A stretch of DNA of 64,000 nt from Pharus latifolius (taxonomy: Eukaryota > Streptophyta > Magnoliopsida > Poales > Poaceae): the NCBI GenBank assembly GCA_019359835.1, contig CM033322.1, forward strand, positions 28,346,468 to 28,410,467, given 5' to 3'. This document shows, in pieces, positions 21,924-32,520 of the stretch. Within the stretch, counting starts at the first letter, position 1; the number at the start of each line of letters is the position of its first letter. The notes under the pieces were generated by a model. That model was not told the origin of the DNA and did no database searches. It saw only the letters and a program-made list of their open reading frames with translations. Position numbers and translations under genes: made by a program.

Positions 21924-24900
21924 GCATGTGTGTGTTATATAGCGCCAAAACCCAAAATTACAGTTCTTCCGGTGCAGCATTCCATCTATATATAATGAAG
22001 GAAACAAACAAGATAACTCATCACATTTTTATAGCGCCAAAACCCAAAATTACAGTTCTTCCGGTGCAGCATTCCATCTATATATAGTGAAGGAAACAAA
22101 CAAGATAACTCATCACATTTTTTTAGATCAAGATAACTCGTCACATTGATAGGAACAAGATGCAAGACATGAGCTGAAGACTTCAATCTCTATAACTGTA
22201 GGCAATGGAATAGTTCCTTCCAGGATAGCCACAATCTCCTGTGAGGCTCCACATATCAAGGTTCATGCAAGCATGCCTGTGTGCTATAGGTTCATGCAAG
22301 CATGTTGTGTAAGAGCTCAAGATTCTGGGGAAAGGAAGAATCTACTCATACTTCAAAAAGAAATATTTGAACCACCGATTGCAGGAAAAAATCATTGCAA
22401 TTTACAGGTCAAATAAGCTTGTCCAAAAAAAAGTGGATCTCAGAGAATAGGTAAGACTTATGCACCATTAGGATGAGTGGCAGATTCTAAAAAACACTTC
22501 TAATATACTACTTTTGGATATATGAGCTATCTAGCAACTTTTTTAAAAATCAAAACAACAATATTTTACTAGATATGACATATTCTCCATAACTACCTCA
22601 TTAGACAGTGCAACAGAACCAAACAGTGCCTTAATACACGTTCAAACTCAATGATTACCTTCAATTCAGACTTAATCACACATGTAAAAACACAATGTGA
22701 GCGTGAGCTGTCTGCATTTGCACTAGTTGCCCCAGTCCGCCGATTTGCCAGTCCCTGCACAATCAGTAGTGAATCAAATTTTCACATGAAAGCAAAAATA
22801 ACACACTCGCTTTTTATGGTTTACAGCAAAGTATCAATCTTGAAGACATCAGCATGCAATTACTGCAGTCTAAATTTTCAGAAATGCAAAACATGTATGA
22901 GTTATACAACAATTAGTTGTGACATAAGTCTCCCAAAATGATACTACTTTTTTCCCATGAACACCAAAACTCAGTCAACTTTAATACTCTACACTTAACT
23001 GAGGAGGCATTTAGTATGTCCACAAGGTGAAGTGACTAAAGACAAGAAATCTGAGACAAACCAAAGCTACAAAAGAAAAGCACAGTACTTGAAGCTTGCA
23101 AAACCTGTAATGTGTATTGCTCAAAATCATATCCAAGTACTACTGAATACGACTATGTTGAAAATAAGGATAAGCATTCATCAAAATAATTAGATGAGAC
23201 ATCAAATATACATTGTAGCTCTTTTAGAAACATAGCAAGAAACACACCTTCACCAATAGCTGAGTGACATCCTTCATATTGAAGACAAACTCTGTTGTCA
23301 ATGACTCAACATAAACACAGGCAGTCCTAACATCTTCTCTAATCTGAAAATGAACAGGTCAGATCATCACAGTGACCAAATGACTGATTTTAAATTATGA
23401 GGTATCTTCTTTTGACCTGAAGGTTTCTTTGTGAGGGATCCAACAAATCTGTGATCTGCTCATTGTAGATCTGCAGTTTGCAAACAGAATAAATCACAAT
23501 CTCCATGGCAACAGGAACAATGACTGCAATGATATCTAAGTGCTAAAAAAGCACTTGCCTCAAGAAAAGAGCAGCAGCAATTATAAGCTAGCTCTTGATC
23601 CACATGCTTCGCTTGCTCCTGACAATGGAACAATAAACATCTCAGGTTCCACTTACAATAACAAAACCCTGTTCAGCAGCAAAAGCAGCTCACAGACACT
23701 GAATCACATTACTTCTTTAATCCGTGAAAACAGTTGCTCAAAAACACGGGGAGTCAGCCCCCTCTCACTGCTCGTTGAGTCATCAGACAGTGCAGAAAGA
23801 GGTCCCCACATTGTGTATGTCTTCCCACTGCCAGTCTTTAAAGATTACCAAATCAAAATGAGAGAGCATTAGTCAACATATTTTTCTAGTTGCCACTCAT
23901 AACAAGAATTAAATGGTAATTGAAGCTTAAATCACCTGTCCATACGCAAATATTGAGCTATTGAACCCCGCCAAGCAGTTCTCCACGAGAGGCAGCCCAA
24001 CAAGTCTGAAGATGTCCACCTATACCACAAACAGTCGTAACCAATTAAACCCCTAGAAATCCAAAACCATAACACAGCAACATTCTACCAAACAGAGACA
24101 TTACAAGAACACATCAATCCCAAAACAAACACCAAATAGAAAACCGAACCATAAACACGCAAAACCGAGCAAAATCACACAAGAAAACCTAAACTCAGCA
24201 AACTCCCACTCCCGAATCAATCATCTCAATCACTCTAAAATATAACTCTCATACAAAAGCTCACTGAGATCAAACCATTCACGACAGTAGCACCTAAACT
24301 TAGCACACTTACACAACAAGGAGCCTAAACCATAACCTAAATGCACCAAATCCCCCAAATTTAGCTAACTCCCTGTGTACATCAAGCATCAACCCACAGG
24401 AACCCATATACAGCAAAAATTACACGAAAAGGCCCAAACTTTACCCAACTCTCACCTGCGTGGAGACCGCCTCGGCGACGGAATCGAAGGTAAAATCCTG
24501 CCCCTGGATCGCCACGGAGTTGGGCGCCGTCTTGCGCACGCACACCTCCTCCTGCCTCCCATCCTCCCCGGCCTCCTCCTCCTCCACCCTGCTCGGCGGC
24601 CGTATCCTCACCACCACCTGCAACCACCAAATCGCACAACATCAATCCAGATCTAGTGTTCCGCGGACCCAAACCCAAACCCAAAACCCTAGCCGCACCT
24701 GGACGCCGGAGTCGATGGCGGCGGCGGCCGCCGCCGCCTCCGGCCCGGGGGCCGCGGCGGCGTCGAGCTTGCGCTTGAGGGGGTTGGAGGAGGGTGGCCG
24801 CGGGGGGAGGCTGCGGTTGCGGGTGGCGAGCGGCTTCCCGGCAGAGGGGGAGCGGAAGGGGGAGTGGTCGGGGGGCAGCGCCGGCGAAGGGTCGACGTTC

Positions 24901-25016
24901 TCCTTGGGGAAGCGGCGGTGGCGGTGGTGCGGGGATGGGGCAGAGTTCTCGCCGCCGCTCGAGAAGGGGGGAGGGGAGGCGGGTGGGCGCGGGGCCTTGG
25001 AGAAGAGAGACCTCAT
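15396..25016 (-). CDS. Kinesin-12 family motor protein (PAKRP1-like), 16 coding exons
   Basis: This is a plus-end-type kinesin motor of the plant kinesin-12 group, which in known members acts at the phragmoplast midzone in cell-plate formation. Exons (minus strand): 25016-24699, 24617-24456, 24019-23936, 23835-23713, 23618-23559, 23470-23417, 23343-23248, 22754-22659, 21787-21642, 18978-18826, 18744-18615, 18521-17808, 17713-17615, 17543-17391, 17302-16517, 15704-15396; about 1160 residues. A basic Pro/Ser-rich N-terminus (1-105) precedes the motor (about 105-465). The motor has VVVRIRPP at 107, P-loop GQTGSGKT at 187-194, SSRSH at 315-319, VDLAGSE at 348-354 and HVPYRDSKLT at 398-407. An acidic linker follows, then Glu/Lys-rich coiled coils (about 745-1110). 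All exons keep frame. The start is the first ATG giving an N-terminus joined to the motor, though the frame is open further upstream. It is slightly shorter than Arabidopsis PAKRP1 (about 1290 residues). Subfamily assignment is by motor and linker pattern. Confidence 0.9.
19236..19673. mobile_element. MITE in kinesin intron 9
   Basis: The left end ACTCTCTCTGTTTCAAATGT and the right end, reverse complemented, ACTCTCTTCATTTCAAAATG are inverted repeats continuing into (G/T)TAAGGC(C/T). The pattern is that of grass Stowaway-type elements (CTCCCTCCGTTTC...TATAAGG). The body is related to the MITE near 34740-34885 (shared CTTATTAATTAC...TTAGAG...TTG and AACTCATTAACTACAA-like phrases). Exact target duplication is not resolved. 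Confidence 0.65.
19514..19630. mobile_element. Small MITE nested in the intron 9 MITE
   Basis: ACCCCGTTTGGAACA at the left and TGTTCCAAACAGCC at the right form terminal inverted repeats about 117 bp apart. The GTTTGGAACA core is common to hAT/PIF-type MITEs in grasses. Host MITE sequence (AAGAGTAAG / AAAAGGAATGGAGCC) resumes on both sides. Confidence 0.5.
19692..20904. mobile_element. Stowaway-like MITE interrupted by a 928-bp insertion
   Basis: The left end CTACTCTCTTCACTGTAAAC and the right end, reverse complemented, TACTCTCTCCATTGCACAAT are inverted repeats. The outer parts (19692-19733 and 20662-20904) together align through their length with the uninterrupted copy at 30963-31262, including GTGTATTTTGATCA, GGATTAAGAA, GAGGGATTAATC and AAGTAAATA phrases. 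This shows that the middle 928 bp is a later insertion. Confidence 0.75.
19734..20661. mobile_element. Insertion with 10-bp target duplication (Mutator-like)
   Basis: The segment is bracketed by ATTTTGATCA at 19724-19733 and again at 20662-20671, and removing it restores the MITE sequence. A 9-11 bp duplication points to a Mutator-like element. The ends are rich in AACC/CCGGG/GGTT phrases (AAACCGGGC, ACCCGGTTG, CCGACGGGTC) and share only weak terminal similarity (TTATC near both ends). The GC-rich body (20050-20460) has open frames but no recognisable protein. It lies inside an intron of the kinesin gene and does not interrupt any exon. Confidence 0.7.
21871..21936. repeat. TG/TGTC microsatellite in kinesin intron 8
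   Basis: A compound tract of TGTGTG-type repeats encloses eight or so consecutive TGTC units (about 21895-21922), located in the intron between coding exons 8 and 9. It is likely to vary in length between accessions. Confidence 0.9.
21939..22122. repeat. Near-identical 92-bp tandem duplication in kinesin intron 8
   Basis: The unit beginning ATAGCGCCAAAACCCAAAAT at 21939 is repeated at 22031 with one visible mismatch (ATAATG versus ATAGTG). The near identity means that the duplication is recent. It directly follows the TGTC microsatellite, so replication slippage or break repair there is a plausible origin. Confidence 0.92.
23471..23558 (-). other. GC-AG intron (kinesin intron 5)
   Basis: On the minus strand exon 5 ends CTTGAG and the intron starts GCAAGTGC, then ends CTGCAG before ATCTACAATG. 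The reading frame across this junction gives the highly conserved kinesin motor sequence SFLEIYNEQ, so the position is fixed to the base. The donor AG/GCAAGT is the strong consensus of the minor GC-AG class spliced by the U2 spliceosome. Confidence 0.88.
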
Positions 25017-25250
25017 GACTGCTGCTTGAGAGAGAGAAGGACGTTGGGGAGGAGAGAGAGGGAGGTGGGAAGATTTGAATTTTTTTGAAGAGAAGATGGG
25101 AATTGGGATCTCGCCTTGGGTGCTGTGGGGATGGTCAATTGGACTGGTGGGGAGGCACATTTGTGGGACCCCACATGGGCTGGGGCTAGGAAGGCTAGAC
25201 GAGGTCCAAACAAATGGACTACTGCGCGCAGCATGGAGGATATATAGCAA
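25017..25250 (-). promoter_or_regulatory. Kinesin 5' leader and TATA-like box
   Basis: On the minus strand a TATATA element (25241-25246, within GCTATATATCC) lies about 225 bp upstream of the start codon, a suitable distance for a core promoter with a leader of about 190 bp. The leader is CT-rich, with CTCTCTC tracts near 25030-25060. Assignment rests only on position and sequence. Confidence 0.45.
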
Positions 25251-25510
25251 CCGATTCGATTGGAAAATGAACATTTTATATCACATTTTATCAAAGTAGT
25301 TTTGGCTTTGCACTGTTAGCAAAAGTAAAAATTTTGAGATACTTCATAAAAAACATTAATTGATATCATACCACTGAAATTTTAAAAACTTTCAAAAAAT
25401 ATTATTCTTAATTTAAATTTTTGAAAAATGACAAGGACACTCCTACTCATTTCTTTGTTGTATATGTTTGACACTGATTTTACATTGAGACATTTCATCA
25501 AACACAAATA
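25251..25510. other. Upstream flank of the kinesin gene
   Basis: AT-rich sequence with no recognisable gene or repeat. It lies between the presumed kinesin promoter and the CA-rich block. Confidence 0.5.
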
Positions 25511-26141
25511 AGATGTTGTTGCCATTGCCTTCTTTATCGTCTGCCCATGCACCACACCCGTCTGCAGTCATTATGATCGGCCGCCCGCCCTTGCCGCTAT
25601 CGCCACACCAGCGTATCGCATACCCGTGCACCATGTCACGCTGCCACTGCGCTTGTCGGCCATACACGCGCACCATCCAATGCACACCGCACCTCATACG
25701 CTCATGCGCCCTTGCTACGCATGCACACGCCGCACCAGCACGCACACCACCCACCGCCGTGCACTGCGCACGTCGCTGCCACATCGCCGGCGCACACTGT
25801 GCCACGTACGCTCACACGCCCATGCCAACACGTACACACCACTACCACTGTGCACTACACCACACACATACTACACTTGCCCACTATGCATGCGCAATCA
25901 CTGGTGCACACCGCATCACTCATGATCATGCGCCCTCGCTACGCATGCACACGTGCATCCATCAAAGCACACCACGCCACATATGCTCACGCGCCCTCGC
26001 TACACACGCACATGCCGCACCGGCACCACACCTGCCACCGTGCATTGCACACGCTGTGGCCACATTGCCGCCTCACACGTGCTCACCTGCCAGCGCACAC
26101 TACGCAACGTACACTCATGCACCCGCGCCACGCACACACAC
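25511..26141. repeat. CA/GC-rich degenerate repeat block, left half
   Basis: Phrases such as GCGCCCTCGCTACGCATGCA, GCACACCGCAT and CACACGC recur irregularly across the block (25690-25730, 25880-25960, 25985-26030). Open frames on both strands come from this composition (His/Thr/Cys/Ala-rich) and are not taken as genes. The same phrases continue at 29995, showing that the block was split by the insertion between. Confidence 0.7.
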
Positions 26142-29100
26142 TGTAACGTCCCTAATTTTGCCCTATTTTCATTCTCTGAGCATCGCCTCATCACACGCAC
26201 CTTGCATCACCTGACTCTGAAAGAACCCAAACCAAAACCAATATAAGCGCGATGCGCTCTAAGAATCTTTCATATCAAAACATCTCAAGTCGGCCGATTC
26301 TATCTCAAAATCGAAAACGACCGCTTCTAGGAGGCCCAAAAAGTCTAAAATCTCCGTTTGAAGTCCGAATCGAGATCCGTCTTCTCCTACGCGTTCATAT
26401 CGCTATTTAATACATATCGTCCTTTAGAAACATTTCCCAATTCGCAACGAAAATCAGAGTTTCAGCCGTTAGAAAAATCCGAAAACGAAAATACCAGTTT
26501 TACTCAGCCCCGTTTTCATTTTATCCGAAACCCTGCCAAATCTTCTCGTTTTCGCGCGTACTCAATTGGAACGAGTATGTAATAATTTTATCCAGCCCTC
26601 AGAAAAGTCGGATTTGCATTTGGGTCCCTAAATCCTAAAAATACCCAAAATACCCCTGGAGCAAAGCACTGTGTACAGTACACGGCACTGTACTGTGCCG
26701 TTGCCGTTGCCACGCCGTGCGCGCGCTCTGCGTGCCGCCCGTGCGCCACCGTGCCGCGCCACCGCGTTTCTTTGCCGCCGGCACCGCCCCATGTGCGCCT
26801 CGCGTACCCCGTGAGCTGAGCCACCTGTCGAAGCCACGACGACGCCTCGGGAACCCCAGATCACCGCACCTCGTCCCGTCGTGTCCGCCACCGAACACAG
26901 CACCACCTGGCCGCGCGCAAAAGTCGCCGTTCCTGTGCTCCTCAGCCACGTCCAGCACCAGCATTGGAGGAGCTTGCCACCGCTGTCCTTTGCCCGAGCT
27001 GTAGCCATGCTTTTCGACCCTCACGCCGGTACACCGTCCCATCGCCACCGTCCTCGCCACCGGCTATCGTCGCAACCGCGCCCAGTTGCGCCCTCCCTCG
27101 GCTAGCACCTTCTCCACAGCTCCTGGAGGCTATAAAAGCCATAGCGCACCACCTCTTCACCTCACCCACACAGCAAACACAGCAAAGCCACTGTTCATCG
27201 TCTTCCCCGAGCTCCTTCTTCGGCCTTCACGGTGACAGCTCACTCCGGTGAGTTTTTCTCCAAACTGAAGCCACCAACGTGTTCGTCTCATCCCCTAGAT
27301 GGTTCATGAGCTCGGAATCGAGTTCATTTCGTCCCCACCTCCGGCTATCACCGATTTTTCGATTGCCTCTGTTATGCAAATTCAGCCCAAACCAATTCGA
27401 ATTAGGAGCCGTGCCAGTGAGAAGAATTGCTCCTTAGAGCATGCTTAACCACCCCAGCTAGCTAGTTTCGGTTTTCATGCAGCAAATCAAAAACCCCCAA
27501 ATCCCCAGCCGTGAGCCACGGCCATCTACTCCGGCAAGCCTCCAAACGCAACAACTGGACAAACCAATGCATCAGCAGTGACCTCCACACTCCCAGGAGC
27601 AAGGATATGTGATCAATTTCCAAATTGATCAACCCTAGCTGCTCCAATTGCTCTGCCCTAGTTTCTGTTCAAAACAGCCACCTTGGCATCCAATTTCCGG
27701 CCAACTCCGGCCATCCCCGACCAAACCCTCCAGCCAAACACCTCCTGACACTTAAGCCTACATGTTTGACATAGTTTGCCTTCAAATGCATGAGCCAATT
27801 GCTCAGGACACACAAGCCCTAATTCCAGCAGTACAATGGCATAGAAATTGCTGTGTCCTGGACCTTTTTGTAAATTCTGGAAAACCTAAGCCTTTTCTGC
27901 TTGTCCCACTTTGTCAAATAGCTTCGCCTTAGTCTAATGCACCCACTGTCCAATTTTCATCTCATTCAGAGCTACCTAGACCCTTTAACCCACTTTTCGG
28001 CTTTTAGGTTAAGTTCGGACGTGACCCGAACGCCCTTTCGACGACCAATGTCCGTCGACCCTAAGAGTCTTATTTACTACTCTTCTTGTCCATTCTAAGC
28101 TAGCACAATTCAACCCTTGGAAATCCAAAGCCCAAACCCTAGTCCAGTTCAGAAATCAGAAGCCGCTCCAGTGTATCACATTATTATTTTATGTGAGCAT
28201 AGTTGTCGTATTTTGTGAGTTGATTGTAATACCATATGTGTATGCCTGTATTTGAAGATCAAGACTTCGATTACGCGGAAGAGGAAACAGAAGAACCCGC
28301 AGGCTACGACACTACTGCTTGGCAAGGCAAGTTTCCCTCCTTTGAACATATTGCGCCTATTATTTTATATGCAATTAATTATTTAAAATTTGGTACCTAC
28401 ACATGTATGCATAGATAGTTTTGATAAAAGTATATGTTGAGAAATGATGTGAGTAGATAGTCCTACTTTGCAGACCCCCCCTTGGTTCATAACAAATTAC
28501 TTTACCTTGTCACCTTAGGAGTAGGAGTGTAGAATGGAAATACATGTCTATATTGATAAATGTGTAAAAGAAAAGAGAAAGGCAGAAGCATGAGCAAACT
28601 ATTTCTAAAAGATCATTTTATGCAAAAGAAATAGGGACTACTAGCGAGGGTTGGTTTGGATGGTTGGCGCTGTATGCGCGGTGGGTTTGTGAAAGCCTCG
28701 CTAAGGGTCCATAAGGACGGGATCATCGTGCTGTGCTTCTAGCGACCCGAAAACGTGCTAACCACCCGCCTGGTATGGGACAGGCACAATGTCATGACTC
28801 ACCTAAAGTTAATCATTTCCTGCAAATGGTTGTCGATCCGGTTTCCCGAGTGGAAATTGGTGGGCCATAGAGGGCCACGAGTGGTGTGAGGGGTAGAGTG
28901 GATAAGGCGTAAGAAGGAAGTCGCCCGAGCCTGACTCTCGAGTCGTGCGCGGCCGAACCCGGAAGTGGGATTTCCATGCGTCCAGAGGAGGACTTCATGG
29001 ACCCAAGGCTAGAAGAAAAGGCAGTGGGGAGGACCCACAACGATAATGAGGACCTTACGCGTGCTTGCCATGTATCATATTGTAGGGAGTACCTACCTTG

Positions 29101-29994
29101 GTAATGGGGCCGGTATTGTCTATGTATCGGGCAGGAAATTATTAACAATGGGTCAGTAAACTGTTGTGTAAGCTCAGCCTGGTCACCTGCGTATAAGTCG
29201 CAGGGAGCTGATCCGACATTTAAGTTGAGTTTTCGTGGTGGGTACAGTGGTACGCCTCTGCAGAGTGTAAAAAGGTATTCGAATACTCCGTGCTCCCGGG
29301 TTTTCTGGAGCCTGGTCGTCGTGGGGTGAACCCGCGTCGTTGCAGCATGATTAGTATTGCTAAATTCTTTAAAATGAGATCAAACCGTGGCAACTCATGG
29401 GAGTTTAGCCTGACTTTGCGAAAAATATACACATGTACAGTTTTGACAAATTACTTTGAGAAATAAAACCCCAGATTCAGGGAGATTTTCCAAAACATTA
29501 AGATACCTCTGTTTCCAATAAAAATTTCATTAAGTATGGAACCATAGAGCTTGTCGTTGTCAATAACTGCATACTATATTTCCTTATGCGGGAACTTGTT
29601 GAGCTTTGTATGCTCACCCTTGCCGATTCAATAAGCACAGAGGAGGAATCAACTGATTTCATAGACTATGGAATCGAGCCGGCACAAGAAGACCCCGACA
29701 CAGTTCCAGGAGATTCAAGCGCCTGAAGGGTCACCTAACCTCAGTGAGAGCGATGTGGGTTTCGCCCTGCTGCACGCTTTGTTGATTGAGGGTGATGTTT
29801 CCCCTCTGCTTTATTATTTTGCTACTCTTATTCGACGTGGTTCCGCACACGTCGATTGTTGTAATATGGGTCTGAATGACCCCATACGCTATGTTATTGT
29901 ATGTATGTAAATGCCGTTGGATGTTCTGAAGTTTCAACTCCTGTGCACAAATTACCTGGGCATTTGTATTAGGTTCCCTCTAACGAGGGGCCCA
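26142..29994 (+). mobile_element. Long LTR-like insertion (3853 bp), probable solo LTR of a Ty3/gypsy-type element
   Basis: The segment starts TGTAACGTCC and ends GAGGGGCCCA. It is flanked by CACAC at 26137-26141 and 29995-29999, and the CA-rich host block resumes on both sides. TGTAAC...CA termini and a TATAAAAG box at 27131 fit an LTR. No gag or pol homology is visible, so I read it as a solo LTR of unusual length; large LTRs occur in Ty3/gypsy families of grasses. Because the flanks are CA-rich, the 5-bp duplication is weak evidence and the right end may be off by two bases. The interior shows short open frames without recognisable domains. Confidence 0.6.
27131..27138 (+). promoter_or_regulatory. 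TATA box of the long LTR-like insertion
   Basis: TATAAAAG sits in GGAGGCTATAAAAGCCATAG, followed about 30 bp on by a C/A-rich stretch that could hold the start site. Position is about 990 bp into the LTR, leaving a long downstream R-U5 portion. Confidence 0.5.
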
Positions 29995-30330
29995 CACACA
30001 CCGCTACCACCATGCATCGCACCACACACCCACTATGCTTGCCCACCATGCATGCGCACTCACCGGTGCACACCACATCACGCATGCTCATGCACTCTAA
30101 CTATGCACGCACACGCTGCGCTACACACGTGCACCAGTTGCCATGCACGCCACTGCCACACTGCTGCCTTGCACATGAATGCACACACACAACCTCCCAC
30201 ACGCATGCTAAACTATGCACGTGCACATCACAACGCCCACTCACTCACACATTGTTGTCGTGCACTACGCACGCACACCGCTGCCACGCATGCACACGCG
30301 CAACCTCCTACGCCACCATCGTGCTCTCAT
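29995..30330. repeat. CA/GC-rich degenerate repeat block, right half
   Basis: This continues the composition and phrases of the block ending at 26141 (CACCATGCATGCGCACTCAC here matches CACTATGCATGCGCAATCAC at about 25881). Open frames here are composition artefacts. Confidence 0.7.
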
Positions 30331-30962
30331 GCCATGCAAACACTTGCTCCTCTGAGACGCTATCAAGATGTTTGATAAAATGTCTGATTAGATGTTGTTT
30401 GTGTGTTTAAGTTTTGGGTTTAGGTTTGATGGTGAAAGAGTCATTTTAACTTTAGTTAGCTACTTTAACTTTATCATAGTGGCATTTTCTGAAAAATTTT
30501 GGGATTTCAGTTATATGAGATTAATTTGTTTTTTTAATATCTCAAATTTCAATTTTATTAATGGCATAGACCAAAATACCTGTAAGCGAAAAGTGAGAAG
30601 TTGATGTTTTAAAATTTTTTTTTTGTGTGTGAAACTTTTATATTTCTTGTTTGAGGCTGATCTATATAATTGTTTCTTGGACAAACCACTTCCAATATAC
30701 TAATACGAGTGTACCAACTGAAGTAATGCAGTGGATTTGTTTCGGATGACAAGATTAATAATAGTAATAATAATTAGTTTCATACTACTGAAAAGTGTTA
30801 AATTAGTAAAATATCACTTATTGTGATGACATATAGGGTATGAACCCATATGTTAATAAGATATTCGTTGTATTTTACTACTTTGATATCTTTGATAATA
30901 ATATACTGGTATAGAACTAATTGTTCCTTAATAATATTTATGTATTGAGTTGTTCTATATAT
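30331..30962. other. AT-rich intergenic DNA
   Basis: No gene, terminal repeat or target duplication was recognised. Confidence 0.5.
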
Positions 30963-31262
30963 ATACTCCTTCCAATATTGTAAAATATAAAGTGTATTTT
31001 AATCATGCACATGGATTAAGAAAATTTTGAGTTTTAAGAAATCTTGATCAAAAATGACTAAACTACTTTATTCAATTTACCTTGAAAATAAAAGAAAGAA
31101 ATACTAGTGTGGGATATTAATCACAAATAGAAAAGAGTGAAAGAAGTAAATACGGATAGAATAAAAAAGATAGTAATAAATTTACATGTACATTTTATAT
31201 TTATAATAACATTTAAAAAAATTATATCTTCTATTGTACAACAGACATAACAGGGATAGTAT
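30963..31262. mobile_element. Uninterrupted Stowaway-like MITE (about 300 bp)
   Basis: The left end TACTCCTTCCAATATTGTAA and the right end, reverse complemented, TACTATCCCTGTTATGTCTG are weak inverted repeats of the CTCCNTCC type. The body aligns with the two outer parts of the interrupted MITE at 19692-20904, so both belong to one family. TA flanks are present but uninformative in this AT-rich context. Confidence 0.65.
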
Positions 31263-32520
31263 TTTCTTTTTTTCTCCAAAAGTGTTGATTTCTAATTGAA
31301 TGAGATGTTTGAATGTACGCACCGCTTCAATTGTAAACGAGGACGGATGTGTGGTCTTTCTCCTCTAGGACCAGCAGGTGCAGCCACTATGAGGGAATTT
31401 ATTGAGGTATCAACTACACTACATTCACTCAGCCTAACCTTATTATATCTAACTAATCTCTCTTCCTCGCAGCATATAAGCCTGTAATGCTGAAAGATGG
31501 TTGTGTGCCTTATCTACCGTGCAGTTGATGTGGCTTTGCCTCAACCAGTAGCGAGCGGTTCTCGTGGGGCCAGCTCCTCCTCCCACCAAAGTTCAAGACC
31601 TCCTGGACATTTTTTTTTTATTAATAATTCAAAGTGAAAATTTTTTGAAAAATAACTCACAGTATACTGAAATTATAAAAATGACTTTTTTTGGCGTGAT
31701 AAATCAATTATCGCGATCTGAAACCACGACAGAACGATTTATTGCACCTCACAAATCTTTTCCCAATGACATCCGCAACAAAGATCTTTTCCTGACTGCA
31801 TACGCGGTAGAAACTAGCCAATAAAATTGTGGCTCTATTAGCTCATTTGAACATTCTACTGGTTGTTTTAAAATGTCGTTGTCACTAGTTATTTTGTTCA
31901 AAAAATATCATACCGCAGTATCCAATTATGGCTGATGTATGATTATGAAATGTTGAACCAAGGTTTGTAGCCAGATTGTTGCTGGTCTTCAATGGTTGTG
32001 CACCTGCAGGGAGCGTTAGATGGCTTTGCACTAGGGCCGGTCCTACCATTTTGTGGGTCTTGGGGCAAACTAGAAATAGGTGCCTTTAATTTAGATATAT
32101 AATTAAAAATATTTACACCATAAAAATTTACTAGATTTTTAGGACAAAGCTAAAAATTGACATAATACACCATAAACATTCTAAATTAGTTATTATCCTG
32201 TGAATAAGTTTATGCGACCATGTTGGGAGAATTGCTAAGCAACTTATAATTTTGTCCACAAATAATTTACGAGCAACAAGTGGCCTATTCATCAAATACC
32301 TCCATACAAAATAAAAGACTTAGAATTTCTCGTGCACATGGATTAAGGAAGAGCAAAATCAAGAAAAGGGAAGAAAAATGGACCATCATTGATTTGATCC
32401 CTCCCTTGATATCGATAGCATGTACCAGTAGAAAAGAACTCATTGAATACATCGATCATTGATTTTGATGGGATCTTATATTAGCAAATACTAATGTAAT
32501 GTGGAAACAAAGTTTACTAG
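31263..32520. other. AT-rich intergenic DNA
   Basis: No gene is supported. The most open stretch (31564-31824, 86 codons) has no recognisable domain and begins in a poly-T-flanked context. Phrases near 32030-32090 (GGGCCGGTCCTACCATTTTG, GGGGCAAACT) resemble decayed transposon sequence. Confidence 0.5.

Noticed and set aside
24460..25029. 189-codon plus-strand ORF opposite kinesin exons 1 and 2
   Set aside because: It is an antisense shadow of GC-rich coding exons whose minus-strand frame is clearly the real one.
25513..26214. 233-codon plus-strand ORF (and overlapping ORFs) rich in His, Thr, Cys, Ala
   Set aside because: Open frames occur in several frames and both strands because the DNA is CA/GC-rich repeat. 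The ORF also runs across the start of the LTR-like insertion at 26142.
26628..27251. Overlapping GC-rich ORFs of 60-141 codons on both strands
   Set aside because: They lie inside the LTR-like insertion around its TATA box, have no recognisable domain and reflect GC-rich composition.
29668..29910. 80-codon ORF as a host gene fragment
   Set aside because: It lies inside the 3.85-kb LTR-like insertion, close to its 3' end, and shows no family signature.
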